DNA from: Legionella cincinnatiensis
GTDB lineage: Bacteria > Pseudomonadota > Gammaproteobacteria > Legionellales > Legionellaceae
Reading direction: 5' to 3'
Length of the DNA: 64,000 bases
Assembly (NCBI RefSeq): GCF_900452415.1
Contig: NZ_UGNX01000001.1
Location: 3,472,001 to 3,536,000 of the forward strand
Shown: piece by piece, positions 44,582 to 53,201 of the stretch
Layout: each line of letters starts with the position of its first letter
Position numbering within the stretch: the first letter of the stretch is position 1
Position numbers and translations under genes: made by a program
The notes under the pieces: generated by a model
Databases searched by the model: none
Seen by the model: the letters and a program-made list of their open reading frames with translations, nothing else
What the model was told of the DNA's origin: nothing

Positions 44582-45760
44582 TCAAAGCCGTAGTTCATCC
44601 TTCTGCTCCAGTTGCAATGCCTGAGAATACGCATCATTTTTAGTTACTGGTCCAAAAAATGCTGGAGAAAAAGCATCTATGCTGAAATTCATTCTGTGTA
44701 TTTCATTCAATTGAGGCAACAATGCATCCCTCAAAACACGGATTTCACCCACAGCATCACTCAATTCCCGGGAAGAACAGTAATTTTCGGTTAGTTCATA
44801 CCAAAGATATCTTGTTTCCATTTGCTTGTAATACCTTGGTTTTTTAAAGAGATCTCTATTTAAAGGATGCTTGGAATTTTTTTTCAATAAATGCAAGAAG
44901 CTGTCTCTATCCGTAATATAACTTGCAGCAGGGACATGATACCAGCACTCCCCTTTTTTATATTGTTTGACTAATAATATAGGTATTCTTACTTTATTGT
45001 AGGCAATAAGCTCATCCATAATTTGACTTTTTTCGTTACTCATCAATGCCAAATGCACCTCTTCTAATTTGGAAAAAAGATCTGTATATTGAGTATATAA
45101 AATTTTTAAAAGGGTTAATTGCTCTTTTGTTTGTTGCGCTAAACACTCTTTGAAACGTGTTAAGTGAATGATGAGTTCTTCGATTTTTTTTAATTCGGTT
45201 TCATCCAATAAAATAGAAGGCTCTTGTGGTTCTTTATTTTGCAAATCTGGGATCTCAAAATCTTCGTGTACAATCTCAAAATTTTGCAACCCAGCAATAA
45301 TTCGTTGCTCTTCAGCATTACTATTTAATTGATTGGTATTGGCAAGTCCTACAAAAACTTTAATTGAATTCCACAGATCCTGACTAAAGATTTGTTGCGT
45401 ACGCAAAGTATTCCAAAAACCATCCATGCCATAAAGAAGACTATTTATAAAACCAAACCCTAATGCCTCAGCCATATGGACTACCGTACTACACAATAAA
45501 AATACCGCTAAAAGAGCAAGAGCTCCTGTTATTATTACTGCAGTAATTGGAAAAACAAAAAAAAGAGTCAAGAATAGATTAATCGCTTTAGAAATACCTT
45601 CATGATTTAAAGTCAAGGCAAATGATAAAGGTAATCCCACGCTAGCAAAAACACCAACAAGAAGCGCAATAATTGCATAAAAAGCATGATATGCAAATGC
45701 ACGTAATGGCAATACTACGATGCCTAAGAAAATTGCTAAGAAGCGTTCTAAAACATACAT
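44582..45760 (-). CDS. Membrane protein of unknown function, effector candidate
   Basis: This 392-residue protein is not recognised. The first 110 residues contain three to four membrane helices (RFLAIFLGIVVLPLRAFAYH, AFYAIIALLVGVFASVGLPL, LFLTLFFVFPITAVIITGAL, ALLAVFLLCSTVVHMAEAL). The rest is soluble and helical with a probable coiled coil near residues 190-240 (ELKKIEELIIHLTRFKECL). The C-terminus is glutamate-rich (ALQLEQKDELRL), reminiscent of Dot/Icm export signals, and hydrophobic N-terminal hairpins with coiled coils are common in Legionella effectors. That is inference only; a housekeeping membrane protein is equally possible. It is transcribed alone. Confidence 0.6.
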   Translation of the reverse strand: MYVLERFLAIFLGIVVLPLRAFAYHAFYAIIALLVGVFASVGLPLSFALTLNHEGISKAINLFLTLFFVFPITAVIITGALALLAVFLLCSTVVHMAEALGFGFINSLLYGMDGFWNTLRTQQIFSQDLWNSIKVFVGLANTNQLNSNAEEQRIIAGLQNFEIVHEDFEIPDLQNKEPQEPSILLDETELKKIEELIIHLTRFKECLAQQTKEQLTLLKILYTQYTDLFSKLEEVHLALMSNEKSQIMDELIAYNKVRIPILLVKQYKKGECWYHVPAASYITDRDSFLHLLKKNSKHPLNRDLFKKPRYYKQMETRYLWYELTENYCSSRELSDAVGEIRVLRDALLPQLNEIHRMNFSIDAFSPAFFGPVTKNDAYSQALQLEQKDELRL

Positions 45761-45826
45761 AAAAAGATGTGGCGCATGAGTTCAATATAAAAAATATCTT
45801 AATTTCCACTATTAAACTAGGGCGTG

Positions 45827-45872
45827 TTGACAATTCATGTTCACCGCCTCCGTCGGGGAGATCAATTGTCAA
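45827..45872. repeat. Inverted repeat TTGACAATT / AATTGTCAA, possible mobile-element remnant
   Basis: Nine-base perfect arms at 45827-45835 and 45864-45872 flank a GC-richer core (CACCGCCTCCGTCGGGGAG) quite unlike the AT-rich surroundings. The left end is preceded by GGGCGTG. The layout resembles a small palindromic element or a joined pair of insertion-sequence ends, but no transposase is present. Confidence 0.5.
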
Positions 45873-45953
45873 GAGATCTTATTTTTATTTTGAATTGAAT
45901 GTGACACATGATACTCTTACATTTGATTTTATTTAAAACAAGTTGCTCCTATT

Positions 45954-47129
45954 ATGGAAGAAGTTGATGTTATTATCATTGGCGCGGGTGCCGCAGGTTT
46001 AATGTGCGCTATTGAAGCAAGCAAACGCGGTCGAAAAGTTTTAGTACTTGATCATGCCAATAAAGTGGGTAAAAAAATTTTGATGTCGGGTGGAGGGCGT
46101 TGTAATTTCACCAATTATTACGTAGAGCCCGAAAAATACAAATCCAATAATCCTCATTTTTTTAAATCGGCTTTAACTCGCTATACTCAATGGGATTTTA
46201 TTGAGCTGGTAAAAAAGCATAAGATTCCTTTCCACGAGAAAACTCTAGGGCAACTCTTTTGTGATAACAAATCAATAGATATTGTTACCATGCTGCTTAA
46301 AGAATGTGACGTTGCAGGGGTTACAATACAGTTAAACACAAGCATTGAAAAAATTCATAAAACACAAAGTTTCAAAATACAAACTACTAAAGGGACTTTT
46401 CATTGCCAATCCGCAGTTATTGCCAGTGGTGGATTATCCATACCTACCATGGGAGCGAGTCCTTTTGCTTATAAGATTGCTGAACAATTTGGGATTAAAA
46501 TATGGCCCACACGAGCAGGACTGGTTCCTTTAACCCTAGATGTAATTGAAAAAGAGAAAATCGCATTACTTTCAGGAATTGGAGTGGATAGTTTGGTTAA
46601 AAATGCCTGTATTGAATTTCGCGAGCATACCTTATTTACTCATCGAGGTTTGAGTGGCCCTGCAATCTTACAGTTATCTTCCTATTGGCACGTTGGTCAA
46701 ACTATTTGCATCAATTTATTGCCTGAAATTAATCTTTTTGCATATTTAAAGACTGCTCGAGTCAATAAACCACAAAAGCAATTAAATTCAATATTGTCCA
46801 CACTCTTACCCAAACGCGTCATTGAGGTCTTTATCAAACCAGAACTTGCAGAAAAAAAATTGGCTGAACTACCCAATCGAGACCTAGAAACTGTAGCAAA
46901 ACAACTTAATTCCTGGATCTTAAAACCCAATGGTACTGAAGGATATCGAACCGCAGAAGTAACGATTGGTGGAATAGACTGTAATTCCATTTCATCAAAA
47001 ACCATGGAATCTCATGAAGTACCCGGTCTTTATTTTATCGGTGAAGCTCTGGATGTAACCGGTTGGTTGGGAGGATATAATTTTCAATGGGCATGGTCAT
47101 CAGGTTGGGCTGCAGGCCAAGTAGTATAA
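45954..47129 (+). CDS. YhiN/HI0933-type FAD-dependent flavoprotein
   Basis: The 391-residue protein is a member of the HI0933/YhiN (BaiN-like) flavoprotein family. It opens with the Rossmann dinucleotide-binding motif VIIIGAGAAGLMCAIEASKRG and continues with the family signature KILMSGGGRCNFTN, a central SGGLSIPTMGASPFAYKIA, the THRGLSGPAILQLSSYW motif and the C-terminal GLYFIGEALDVTGWLGGYN. Proteins of this family are predicted NAD(P)/FAD-dependent oxidoreductases whose physiological substrates are mostly unknown. It stands alone, upstream of the first SidE-family gene, and has no strong Shine-Dalgarno before ATG 45954. Intact by length. Confidence 0.9.
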   Translation: MEEVDVIIIGAGAAGLMCAIEASKRGRKVLVLDHANKVGKKILMSGGGRCNFTNYYVEPEKYKSNNPHFFKSALTRYTQWDFIELVKKHKIPFHEKTLGQLFCDNKSIDIVTMLLKECDVAGVTIQLNTSIEKIHKTQSFKIQTTKGTFHCQSAVIASGGLSIPTMGASPFAYKIAEQFGIKIWPTRAGLVPLTLDVIEKEKIALLSGIGVDSLVKNACIEFREHTLFTHRGLSGPAILQLSSYWHVGQTICINLLPEINLFAYLKTARVNKPQKQLNSILSTLLPKRVIEVFIKPELAEKKLAELPNRDLETVAKQLNSWILKPNGTEGYRTAEVTIGGIDCNSISSKTMESHEVPGLYFIGEALDVTGWLGGYNFQWAWSSGWAAGQVV

Positions 47130-47240
47130 CACCAAAGCTAAATCTCCTACTTTATGGAAAAGAGATTTATCTAAAAATACTGTGCATAAAATATCAATAA
47201 GATAGCAGCTATTTCGTCGATGAAAATGACTTTTAATTAA

Positions 47241-47273
47241 CTTAACATTAGCTTAATGAAGTTGAGTTATAAT
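47241..47273 (+). promoter_or_regulatory. PmrA-type element and -10 box of the first SidE-family gene
   Basis: Half-sites CTTAACATT (47241-47249) and CTTAATGAA (47252-47260) start 11 bases apart, in place of a -35 box, and a perfect TATAAT lies at 47268-47273, 16 bases after the start of the second half-site. This is the layout described for PmrA-activated Legionella effector promoters. Confidence 0.7.
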
Positions 47274-47340
47274 AACACACAATGAATACATTTATAGCGC
47301 TGCATCAGTTAATTGCTCGTACTCTTTGAGGAGAACCAAA

Positions 47341-50300
47341 ATGCCTAAATACGTAAAAGGGATGGAATTAACCCAAAATGGTATGCATGCTATTTTTGAA
47401 CGTATGGGACAAGATATTACCAGTGGTATTATTTACAATGGAAATCCTGACATCCGAGTAGATGTACTAAATCAACAAGGGTTTATGCCCATATTAACAG
47501 GAGTGAGTCCAACACAAGAATCGGGCCACTGGATCATGTTAATTAAAGGTCAAGGCAATCACTACTATCTTTTTGACCCACTGGGTGAAGGTTCGGGAAA
47601 AGGGTATAAAAACATCCTCGCCAAAAAACTCCCCCAAGGTGCTACACTTTCTGTGATTCCCAATGACCCGGGATTAAACATGGGCTTATGCGGCTATTGG
47701 GTGGCTTCTGCAGGAGTAAGAGCACATACGGCACTCACAGGAGATAATCCTCCTACTTTAGAAAATTTAGGCCAAACCATCACTCAAGAAATGCAAAATG
47801 AACTCGCTGGGAATGGCTATGGTGAAATTACTGGTTGGTTACGGGCTGTTGCCGACAACTTCCCCGTAGATGGCGGTGTACAAACCGAGGCAACCGCGTT
47901 AAGACGGGCTACAGAAAAAGAGTTACACATAGAAATCCCGACTCTTATTTTAACTGGGAAAACCACAACACCTAAAGAAATCCCTACACAACCTACTGCA
48001 CCACAAACGGCTTCTACGTCGATTCTCAACAGCGCTTTATTGGAAAATGACCTCGATGTTCGCAATGTGGTAGATTATGTCCATAAAGAATATTTAAGGC
48101 ATGATTATCCTGGGCCATTGGTCGATCCCAAAAATCCTAATGGAGACCGAATTAAACCCACAGAAGTAAGTCGAATCACTCATGGCCTCGCCCATACGGT
48201 TCGCACTATGGCTTGTGCTGAAGTGATGGTCGAAGAAGCACGGAAAGCAAAATTTAGAGGAGAAATACTAGGGGCGGCAAAAAATGGTAAATCCTTAGCC
48301 GATGTCACTCCAGAGGAACTGAAAAAAATTCTCATCGCCCAATCCTTCTTTGTGGTAGGCAGAGATGATGAGCGCTCAGGATATGAAGCGAAGTATAAAC
48401 GAAACTTCTATGAAGAATATCACGAGAAAAGTGAACAAGCATTCAGAAAATACGTGGCAGAGAATAAGCTCATCGGCAAAATATTCAAGGATCAAAAAGA
48501 AGTAGATTTTTATGCGGCGATTATTCTAGACAAACCCCATAATTGGGATGGAACTCCAGCACATGTCTTAATCCATCAAGGCCATATGGTGGACTTAATG
48601 AGAGTTAAAGCACCTCAAGAACCCGTATTGGAATATGCTTTTACCACTCTTAAAAACTCAGTAGGTTCACTAGGAGCTGAAATTGTTCTCAAAACACATC
48701 GAGACTTTTTATTGGCTACGGGAGCCGTAGTTCCTCAGTTTAATCCAGAAGCGATAGATGATCCCAGCAGAGGCGGAGCTTATGAGAATCCATATGGTGG
48801 CGAAAAATACGTTATAGAAGAAGGGATAGTTCCCAACGCTAAAAATATGCGACGCGAAAAGTTTGATTATAAATTGAAAGAGAAAGAACGGTTCGTAACT
48901 ATAAAAGAATATTATGCCATTCCTGAAATACAACAAGCATTTCCAGGTTGTAAAACATATTTAAAATCAACTCCCTATATGGAGCCTACTCCTGTTGCAC
49001 AAAAATGTGAACAACCCCTAGTCTGTCTAGGAGTTATCCAAGAAGTTCGTAGTAAAGTAAAAATGGATGCAATTCAAGAGGCTGTGCAACCCTCCTCAGA
49101 AAAGACCAGAAGACCACCCAATGGAGATGAAATTGCCGCTGCACGGCTTATCCACCAAATCATAGCTAATCCTGATGTGATTCAAGACGATCATGTCCTT
49201 TTAAATGGCCAAAAATTGGAAGAACAATTTTTCCGTGGCTTGTTAGCTAAATGCGATATGGCCATTGTAGGATCCCTATTAAACAATACCGATATCAATA
49301 ATATTGATCGTTTAATGCAACATGAAAAAGATACGGAATTTCATTCAACTGATCCCAAAGCAGTTCCAGTTAAAATTGGAGAGACCTGGGATGAAAAAAT
49401 TAGAAAAAAAGGTGGCGAATATAGAGATAAGATTAAGCATGATTTAATTTTCCTCATGCAAAATGATGCATGGTACTACAGCCGTGTCAACGCAATTGCC
49501 CAAAATAGAGACACGGGTTCCACATTTAAAGAAGTGATGTTTACTGCCTTACTTACCCCTCTGACCAGTAAGGCATTGGTAGATACACATGGTAGTACTC
49601 CTTCACCAAAATTACTCTATCGAGGATTAAATTTTTCAGAAGATTTTCAAAAGAAGCTGGTTAATCAAGCCAATACTATCATTGCGAATTCGGCAAAACA
49701 TCTCTTTACCGATCTGTCTGCACAAGATTTTATGCAAATCAAGTTAAATGACTTAAGTAAGATATCTGCCAGAACAAACGCAAGTAACTCTACAAATATT
49801 GAAGTCCCAAGAACAACCTTTAGTTCGAATACCATCTTTGAAATCAATGATCCTGATCGCTTACTGCAAGCCAAACAAGTGGGAACTCATGGCAATGATA
49901 CCGAAGATGAATTTTCATTTTATTTATCGGATGATGTCGCTTTAATTCCAACTAAAGTGACTCTTGATGGAAAAACCCCTACTGGAGCAGATAGATATAT
50001 TATCACTTTTACGACCATTAAAAGTCCTGATTTTATTCAAAGACATGAAAGTGGTTTTGCCGTTAATTCCTTGATTAAGATGCAAAACGCAAAAGTGACA
50101 GAGACAATAAATGTTATTCAACCAGAAGATGAAGAAACTCATAAAAACTTAAATGAAACGCTAAAATTACTGCGGCTTAAAATGGTATATCAATCTAAAT
50201 TACCCATTAGAGGTGGATTTTTAGATAAAATACAACACTACTTTTCAGGAAAAGACGATCAAAAAATATCACTGGAACGAAGAAATTTTCTGAATAAAAA

Positions 50301-51894
50301 AGTGATTCCTGCATTACAACAATGTCATATTGCGCTTCGATTAAATAATATGGAAATGATGCAACATGCGTTAGCAAATTTTCCCTCCGATAAAGAATGG
50401 TCTGACTTTAAATCAGATGCAGCAAAAGCAGCTAAAATGGAAATGGATAACCTAAGACCTCTTATTGAAAAGAAAATAGCGCTTCAACGTCAACTTTCAC
50501 CGTTAATGAAATGCCAAGAGGCGCTGGAAAAACAACAAATCACTGATGCTTTAAAAGCACTTGAAAGTATTCCTTCAGAGAATGACATGAACAATATGCC
50601 ATTGATAAGCAGCAATACAAAAGAGCAGATTCAACGTACCAAACAAGAGATGACTGAAAACTTGGAGCCACTACAAGATGCCGTCATTACTCCTGTGCTC
50701 ATTAATACTGAGCAAGTAAAGAAGCGTTATGAAACCCTTATAACGAGCATGACCCAACGAATTGCAGCTATAGACACCGCAAAACTCGATAAGGTGACCG
50801 GCATTAAGAAAGAGTTATTTAATCTTAATTCCCTGCAAGAAGAAGTAAAAGTGCTACGCAATGAAAAAGCTCGGCTCTATTCTGAAGCCGAAACAGTTGA
50901 TTTTACTGATGTCGAAAAATTAGAAGAGCAACTAGGAGCCATCCATAACAAATTATATGATGCTTATATAGCTAAGATTACAGAAGAGCTCGAGCTACTT
51001 GAAGAAAAAAAACCTAAGAATCTTACTGCTATAAAAGAAATGATTTCTAGTTTTAATGAGCGAATGACTGAAGTGGAACAATTACGTCAAGAAAAAATAA
51101 GAAAACACGGGGCATCGAAAGACCCGCTTGATCTGTCCGATGTTGATGCATTAAAGGATCGATTACAAAAGGTTAATCAATTTTTAACTAAGGCATTGAT
51201 AAGCAATATAAGAGTCTCTCTCAATCAAATGGAAGTAAAAAAGTTTGAGATGCAGATGAAAGAGGCTCAACACAATTTACAGCTCCTCGATACGCTTGAA
51301 AAAACATTAGATGACTCGGATACAGCGAAAAAGCACAAAGCAGAGATCGTGAAATTAAATGAGTTTTTTGTGGAGAAACAAAAAGCCTATCCTGCAATGG
51401 TGCAATTGCAATTTAAGAGCGAGGCTTTAATTATACAATTGCGTGAATTATGTGAGGTTCACCAGGTTAATTTGGCACAATCAAGAAAAATAAGAACAGA
51501 AGAACTCACTAAAAATCGTTGGATGTTTCAAGGATTTACTGATCGGGTAGGACTGACTACAGATGAGCGCCCTATCCTAGCTAAGAAAGGGACATTATTA
51601 AATCAATTTTTAAATAAATTTAAGAAAGAGTTAAATAATGATAAGTATGACATACAAGAACTTATTAATATCTTAGCAAAGAGAAGTCCTGATGAATTGG
51701 AAGAAGCAATTGGCCTCTCTACAGAAGGTGCTGAGAAACTCCATGCACTCTTAAAGAGTTTAAGCCATAGTACAACCTTTATCGCTAAAATAGAAGAACG
51801 TATGAAATTAAGCGATGACGTATTAGGGGAGTTTAATAAGATAGCTAGGCAGAGTGTTGTTAAGGAAGAGCTCCCCAAAACTCTTGAGTTGTGA
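47341..51894 (+). CDS. SidE-family effector 1: DUB, phosphodiesterase, mono-ADP-ribosyltransferase
   Basis: This 1517-residue protein belongs to the SidE family (SidE, SdeA, SdeB, SdeC), Dot/Icm effectors that attach ubiquitin to host serines without E1/E2. Domains in order: a deubiquitinase (residues 1-190) with the triad H63 (SGHWIML), D79 (LFDPLG), C117 (GLCGYW); a phosphodiesterase (about 225-560) with H281/H285 in THGLAHTVRTM, E344 in VGRDDERSG and H412/H415 in HQGHMVDLM; a mono-ADP-ribosyltransferase (about 600-900) with R761 (LYRGLNF), the ARTNASNST segment and E855-x-E857; and a long coiled-coil C-terminus. All catalytic positions look intact. I chose ATG 47341, behind GAGGAG and matching the MPKYV start of SdeA. 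Confidence 0.95.
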   Translation: MPKYVKGMELTQNGMHAIFERMGQDITSGIIYNGNPDIRVDVLNQQGFMPILTGVSPTQESGHWIMLIKGQGNHYYLFDPLGEGSGKGYKNILAKKLPQGATLSVIPNDPGLNMGLCGYWVASAGVRAHTALTGDNPPTLENLGQTITQEMQNELAGNGYGEITGWLRAVADNFPVDGGVQTEATALRRATEKELHIEIPTLILTGKTTTPKEIPTQPTAPQTASTSILNSALLENDLDVRNVVDYVHKEYLRHDYPGPLVDPKNPNGDRIKPTEVSRITHGLAHTVRTMACAEVMVEEARKAKFRGEILGAAKNGKSLADVTPEELKKILIAQSFFVVGRDDERSGYEAKYKRNFYEEYHEKSEQAFRKYVAENKLIGKIFKDQKEVDFYAAIILDKPHNWDGTPAHVLIHQGHMVDLMRVKAPQEPVLEYAFTTLKNSVGSLGAEIVLKTHRDFLLATGAVVPQFNPEAIDDPSRGGAYENPYGGEKYVIEEGIVPNAKNMRREKFDYKLKEKERFVTIKEYYAIPEIQQAFPGCKTYLKSTPYMEPTPVAQKCEQPLVCLGVIQEVRSKVKMDAIQEAVQPSSEKTRRPPNGDEIAAARLIHQIIANPDVIQDDHVLLNGQKLEEQFFRGLLAKCDMAIVGSLLNNTDINNIDRLMQHEKDTEFHSTDPKAVPVKIGETWDEKIRKKGGEYRDKIKHDLIFLMQNDAWYYSRVNAIAQNRDTGSTFKEVMFTALLTPLTSKALVDTHGSTPSPKLLYRGLNFSEDFQKKLVNQANTIIANSAKHLFTDLSAQDFMQIKLNDLSKISARTNASNSTNIEVPRTTFSSNTIFEINDPDRLLQAKQVGTHGNDTEDEFSFYLSDDVALIPTKVTLDGKTPTGADRYIITFTTIKSPDFIQRHESGFAVNSLIKMQNAKVTETINVIQPEDEETHKNLNETLKLLRLKMVYQSKLPIRGGFLDKIQHYFSGKDDQKISLERRNFLNKKVIPALQQCHIALRLNNMEMMQHALANFPSDKEWSDFKSDAAKAAKMEMDNLRPLIEKKIALQRQLSPLMKCQEALEKQQITDALKALESIPSENDMNNMPLISSNTKEQIQRTKQEMTENLEPLQDAVITPVLINTEQVKKRYETLITSMTQRIAAIDTAKLDKVTGIKKELFNLNSLQEEVKVLRNEKARLYSEAETVDFTDVEKLEEQLGAIHNKLYDAYIAKITEELELLEEKKPKNLTAIKEMISSFNERMTEVEQLRQEKIRKHGASKDPLDLSDVDALKDRLQKVNQFLTKALISNIRVSLNQMEVKKFEMQMKEAQHNLQLLDTLEKTLDDSDTAKKHKAEIVKLNEFFVEKQKAYPAMVQLQFKSEALIIQLRELCEVHQVNLAQSRKIRTEELTKNRWMFQGFTDRVGLTTDERPILAKKGTLLNQFLNKFKKELNNDKYDIQELINILAKRSPDELEEAIGLSTEGAEKLHALLKSLSHSTTFIAKIEERMKLSDDVLGEFNKIARQSVVKEELPKTLEL

Positions 51895-52281
51895 TTTATC
51901 TTTCTGACACATAAAAAACCTCTCTATTGTTATCCGGAATAATGAATGATTGAGGCAATATTCGGCTATTAATATCTGATGTACTGTACAGATAAGTAAT
52001 TAAGGGTTGAATGTCGCAAAATATAACGCGATACTTCTTCCTTAATTAGGTCATTGTGTATGTCTTTTATTGAGTTACATTCCCATAAAAGAACATCACA
52101 ATGCACATCTACCTTATGAGTGACATGCTGAATATTTATTAGACGTGGGCCTATCAACAATTGAATTCTGATGCCTTTTGTCTTAACATCAGAACGCCTA
52201 TATGTAGGCCCTAGTACAGTTAAATAACAAAGCCTATATAAGGGCGCAAACCTTCGGATTTATAAACTAGAGATTACTTTT
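51895..52281 (+). promoter_or_regulatory. Leader of the queuosine-precursor transporter gene with alternative hairpins
   Basis: This 387-base gap contains several pairing elements just before the transporter gene. A stem TTCTGATG (52166-52173) and CATCAGAA (52187-52194) is followed by GCCTA (52196-52200), TAGGC (52205-52209) and a second GCCTA (52232-52236); the middle TAGGC can pair with either neighbour, giving mutually exclusive hairpins. I could not match it to the preQ1 riboswitch consensus. The remainder of the gap holds no gene. Confidence 0.4.
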
Positions 52282-52920
52282 TTGATTCAGAATAAAATTT
52301 CAGCGCATAGATTTCTTACAGTGGCACATGTTTTTTTAATAACTATCAGTAACATATTAGTACAATACCCTTTTGAGCTCTTTGGTTTTCACACTACTTG
52401 GGGCGCTTTTACTTATCCCTTTATTTTTATTTTGACCGATCTGACTACCAGACTTTCCAACGCCAGGACAGCTCGACGCATCATTTTTCTTAGTATGATT
52501 CCTGGACTACTCATCTCTTATTTTATAGCAAGCTCTATTGAAATTCTTGGCTCCTTAAGCTGGAATAGTTTTTTTGCACTCCACTATATGCCTTTACGGG
52601 TTGCATTAGGATGCTTCGTTGCCTATGTCATTGGCCAGTTTATGGATATCTTTATTTTTCAGCGTCTTCGAAAGAGCTCATCTTGGTGGGTAGCTCCAGC
52701 TCTTTCAACTACAATAGGAAATATAATCGATACCCTTTTGTTTTTTACTATTGCGTTTTACCACAGCACTCATCCTTTTTTGAACCAACATTGGCCGGAA
52801 ATAGCCATCGTTGATGTCTGTTTTAAAATTACAATTAGCTTGATAGCTTTTGTGCCTATCTATGGCTGCGTGCTACATTTTTTTAGTATCAAATATAGAA
52901 ATAAAGTTATGGCACTTTAA
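52282..52920 (+). CDS. yhhQ: Queuosine precursor transporter, YhhQ/VUT family
   Basis: The 212-residue product has five to six membrane helices and resembles E. coli YhhQ, which imports 7-cyano- and 7-aminomethyl-7-deazaguanine for tRNA queuosine synthesis. The most conserved segment, FGFHTTWGAFTYPFIFILTD, followed by ARRIIFLSMIPGLLISY and TTIGNIIDTLLFF, aligns well from memory. The start is TTG 52282 behind a weak GAG site; a GTG at 52321 would shorten it by 13 residues. The gene is odd in lying between two effector genes. Upstream hairpins may regulate it, and a strong hairpin ends it. Confidence 0.88.
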   Translation: MIQNKISAHRFLTVAHVFLITISNILVQYPFELFGFHTTWGAFTYPFIFILTDLTTRLSNARTARRIIFLSMIPGLLISYFIASSIEILGSLSWNSFFALHYMPLRVALGCFVAYVIGQFMDIFIFQRLRKSSSWWVAPALSTTIGNIIDTLLFFTIAFYHSTHPFLNQHWPEIAIVDVCFKITISLIAFVPIYGCVLHFFSIKYRNKVMAL

Positions 52921-52926
52921 TCTGCA

Positions 52927-52960
52927 TTTGCTATAAAAATAAGTTAATTTTTATAGCAAA
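52927..52960 (+). terminator. Terminator after the queuosine-precursor transporter gene
   Basis: Perfect 14-base arms TTTGCTATAAAAAT (52927-52940) and ATTTTTATAGCAAA (52947-52960) with a 6-base loop start 6 bases after the stop codon. The stem is AT-rich. Confidence 0.68.
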
Positions 52961-53098
52961 CTGATTTTATTTAGAATTATGTCCCACATAGATACCACGC
53001 TCCTATCCTATCCGGTGCCAATTCCTTCTTTCACCCCAATGAGTATTTTTAATTCAAACCGCCTTCAAATGAACAAAATTTCTACATATTTTTTATGA

Positions 53099-53132
53099 GT
53101 TAACTTTGCCTTAACCATTTAGGATTTATAAT
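53099..53132 (+). promoter_or_regulatory. PmrA-type element and -10 box of the second SidE-family gene
   Basis: Half-sites GTTAACTTT (53099-53107) and CTTAACCAT (53110-53118) start 11 bases apart, and TATAAT follows at 53127-53132, 17 bases after the start of the second half-site. The arrangement copies that of the first SidE-family promoter although the surrounding bases differ. Confidence 0.62.
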
Positions 53133-53201
53133 AAAAAAACAATATGTTCTGTATTGAATCAAAATATAAATTAGTTACACGTATTATTCGAGGAGAAGAA
53201 A

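Noticed and set aside
44597-44827. Opposite-strand frames inside large genes throughout the window
   Set aside because: They lie antisense within well-supported coding regions and have no domain or ribosome-site support.
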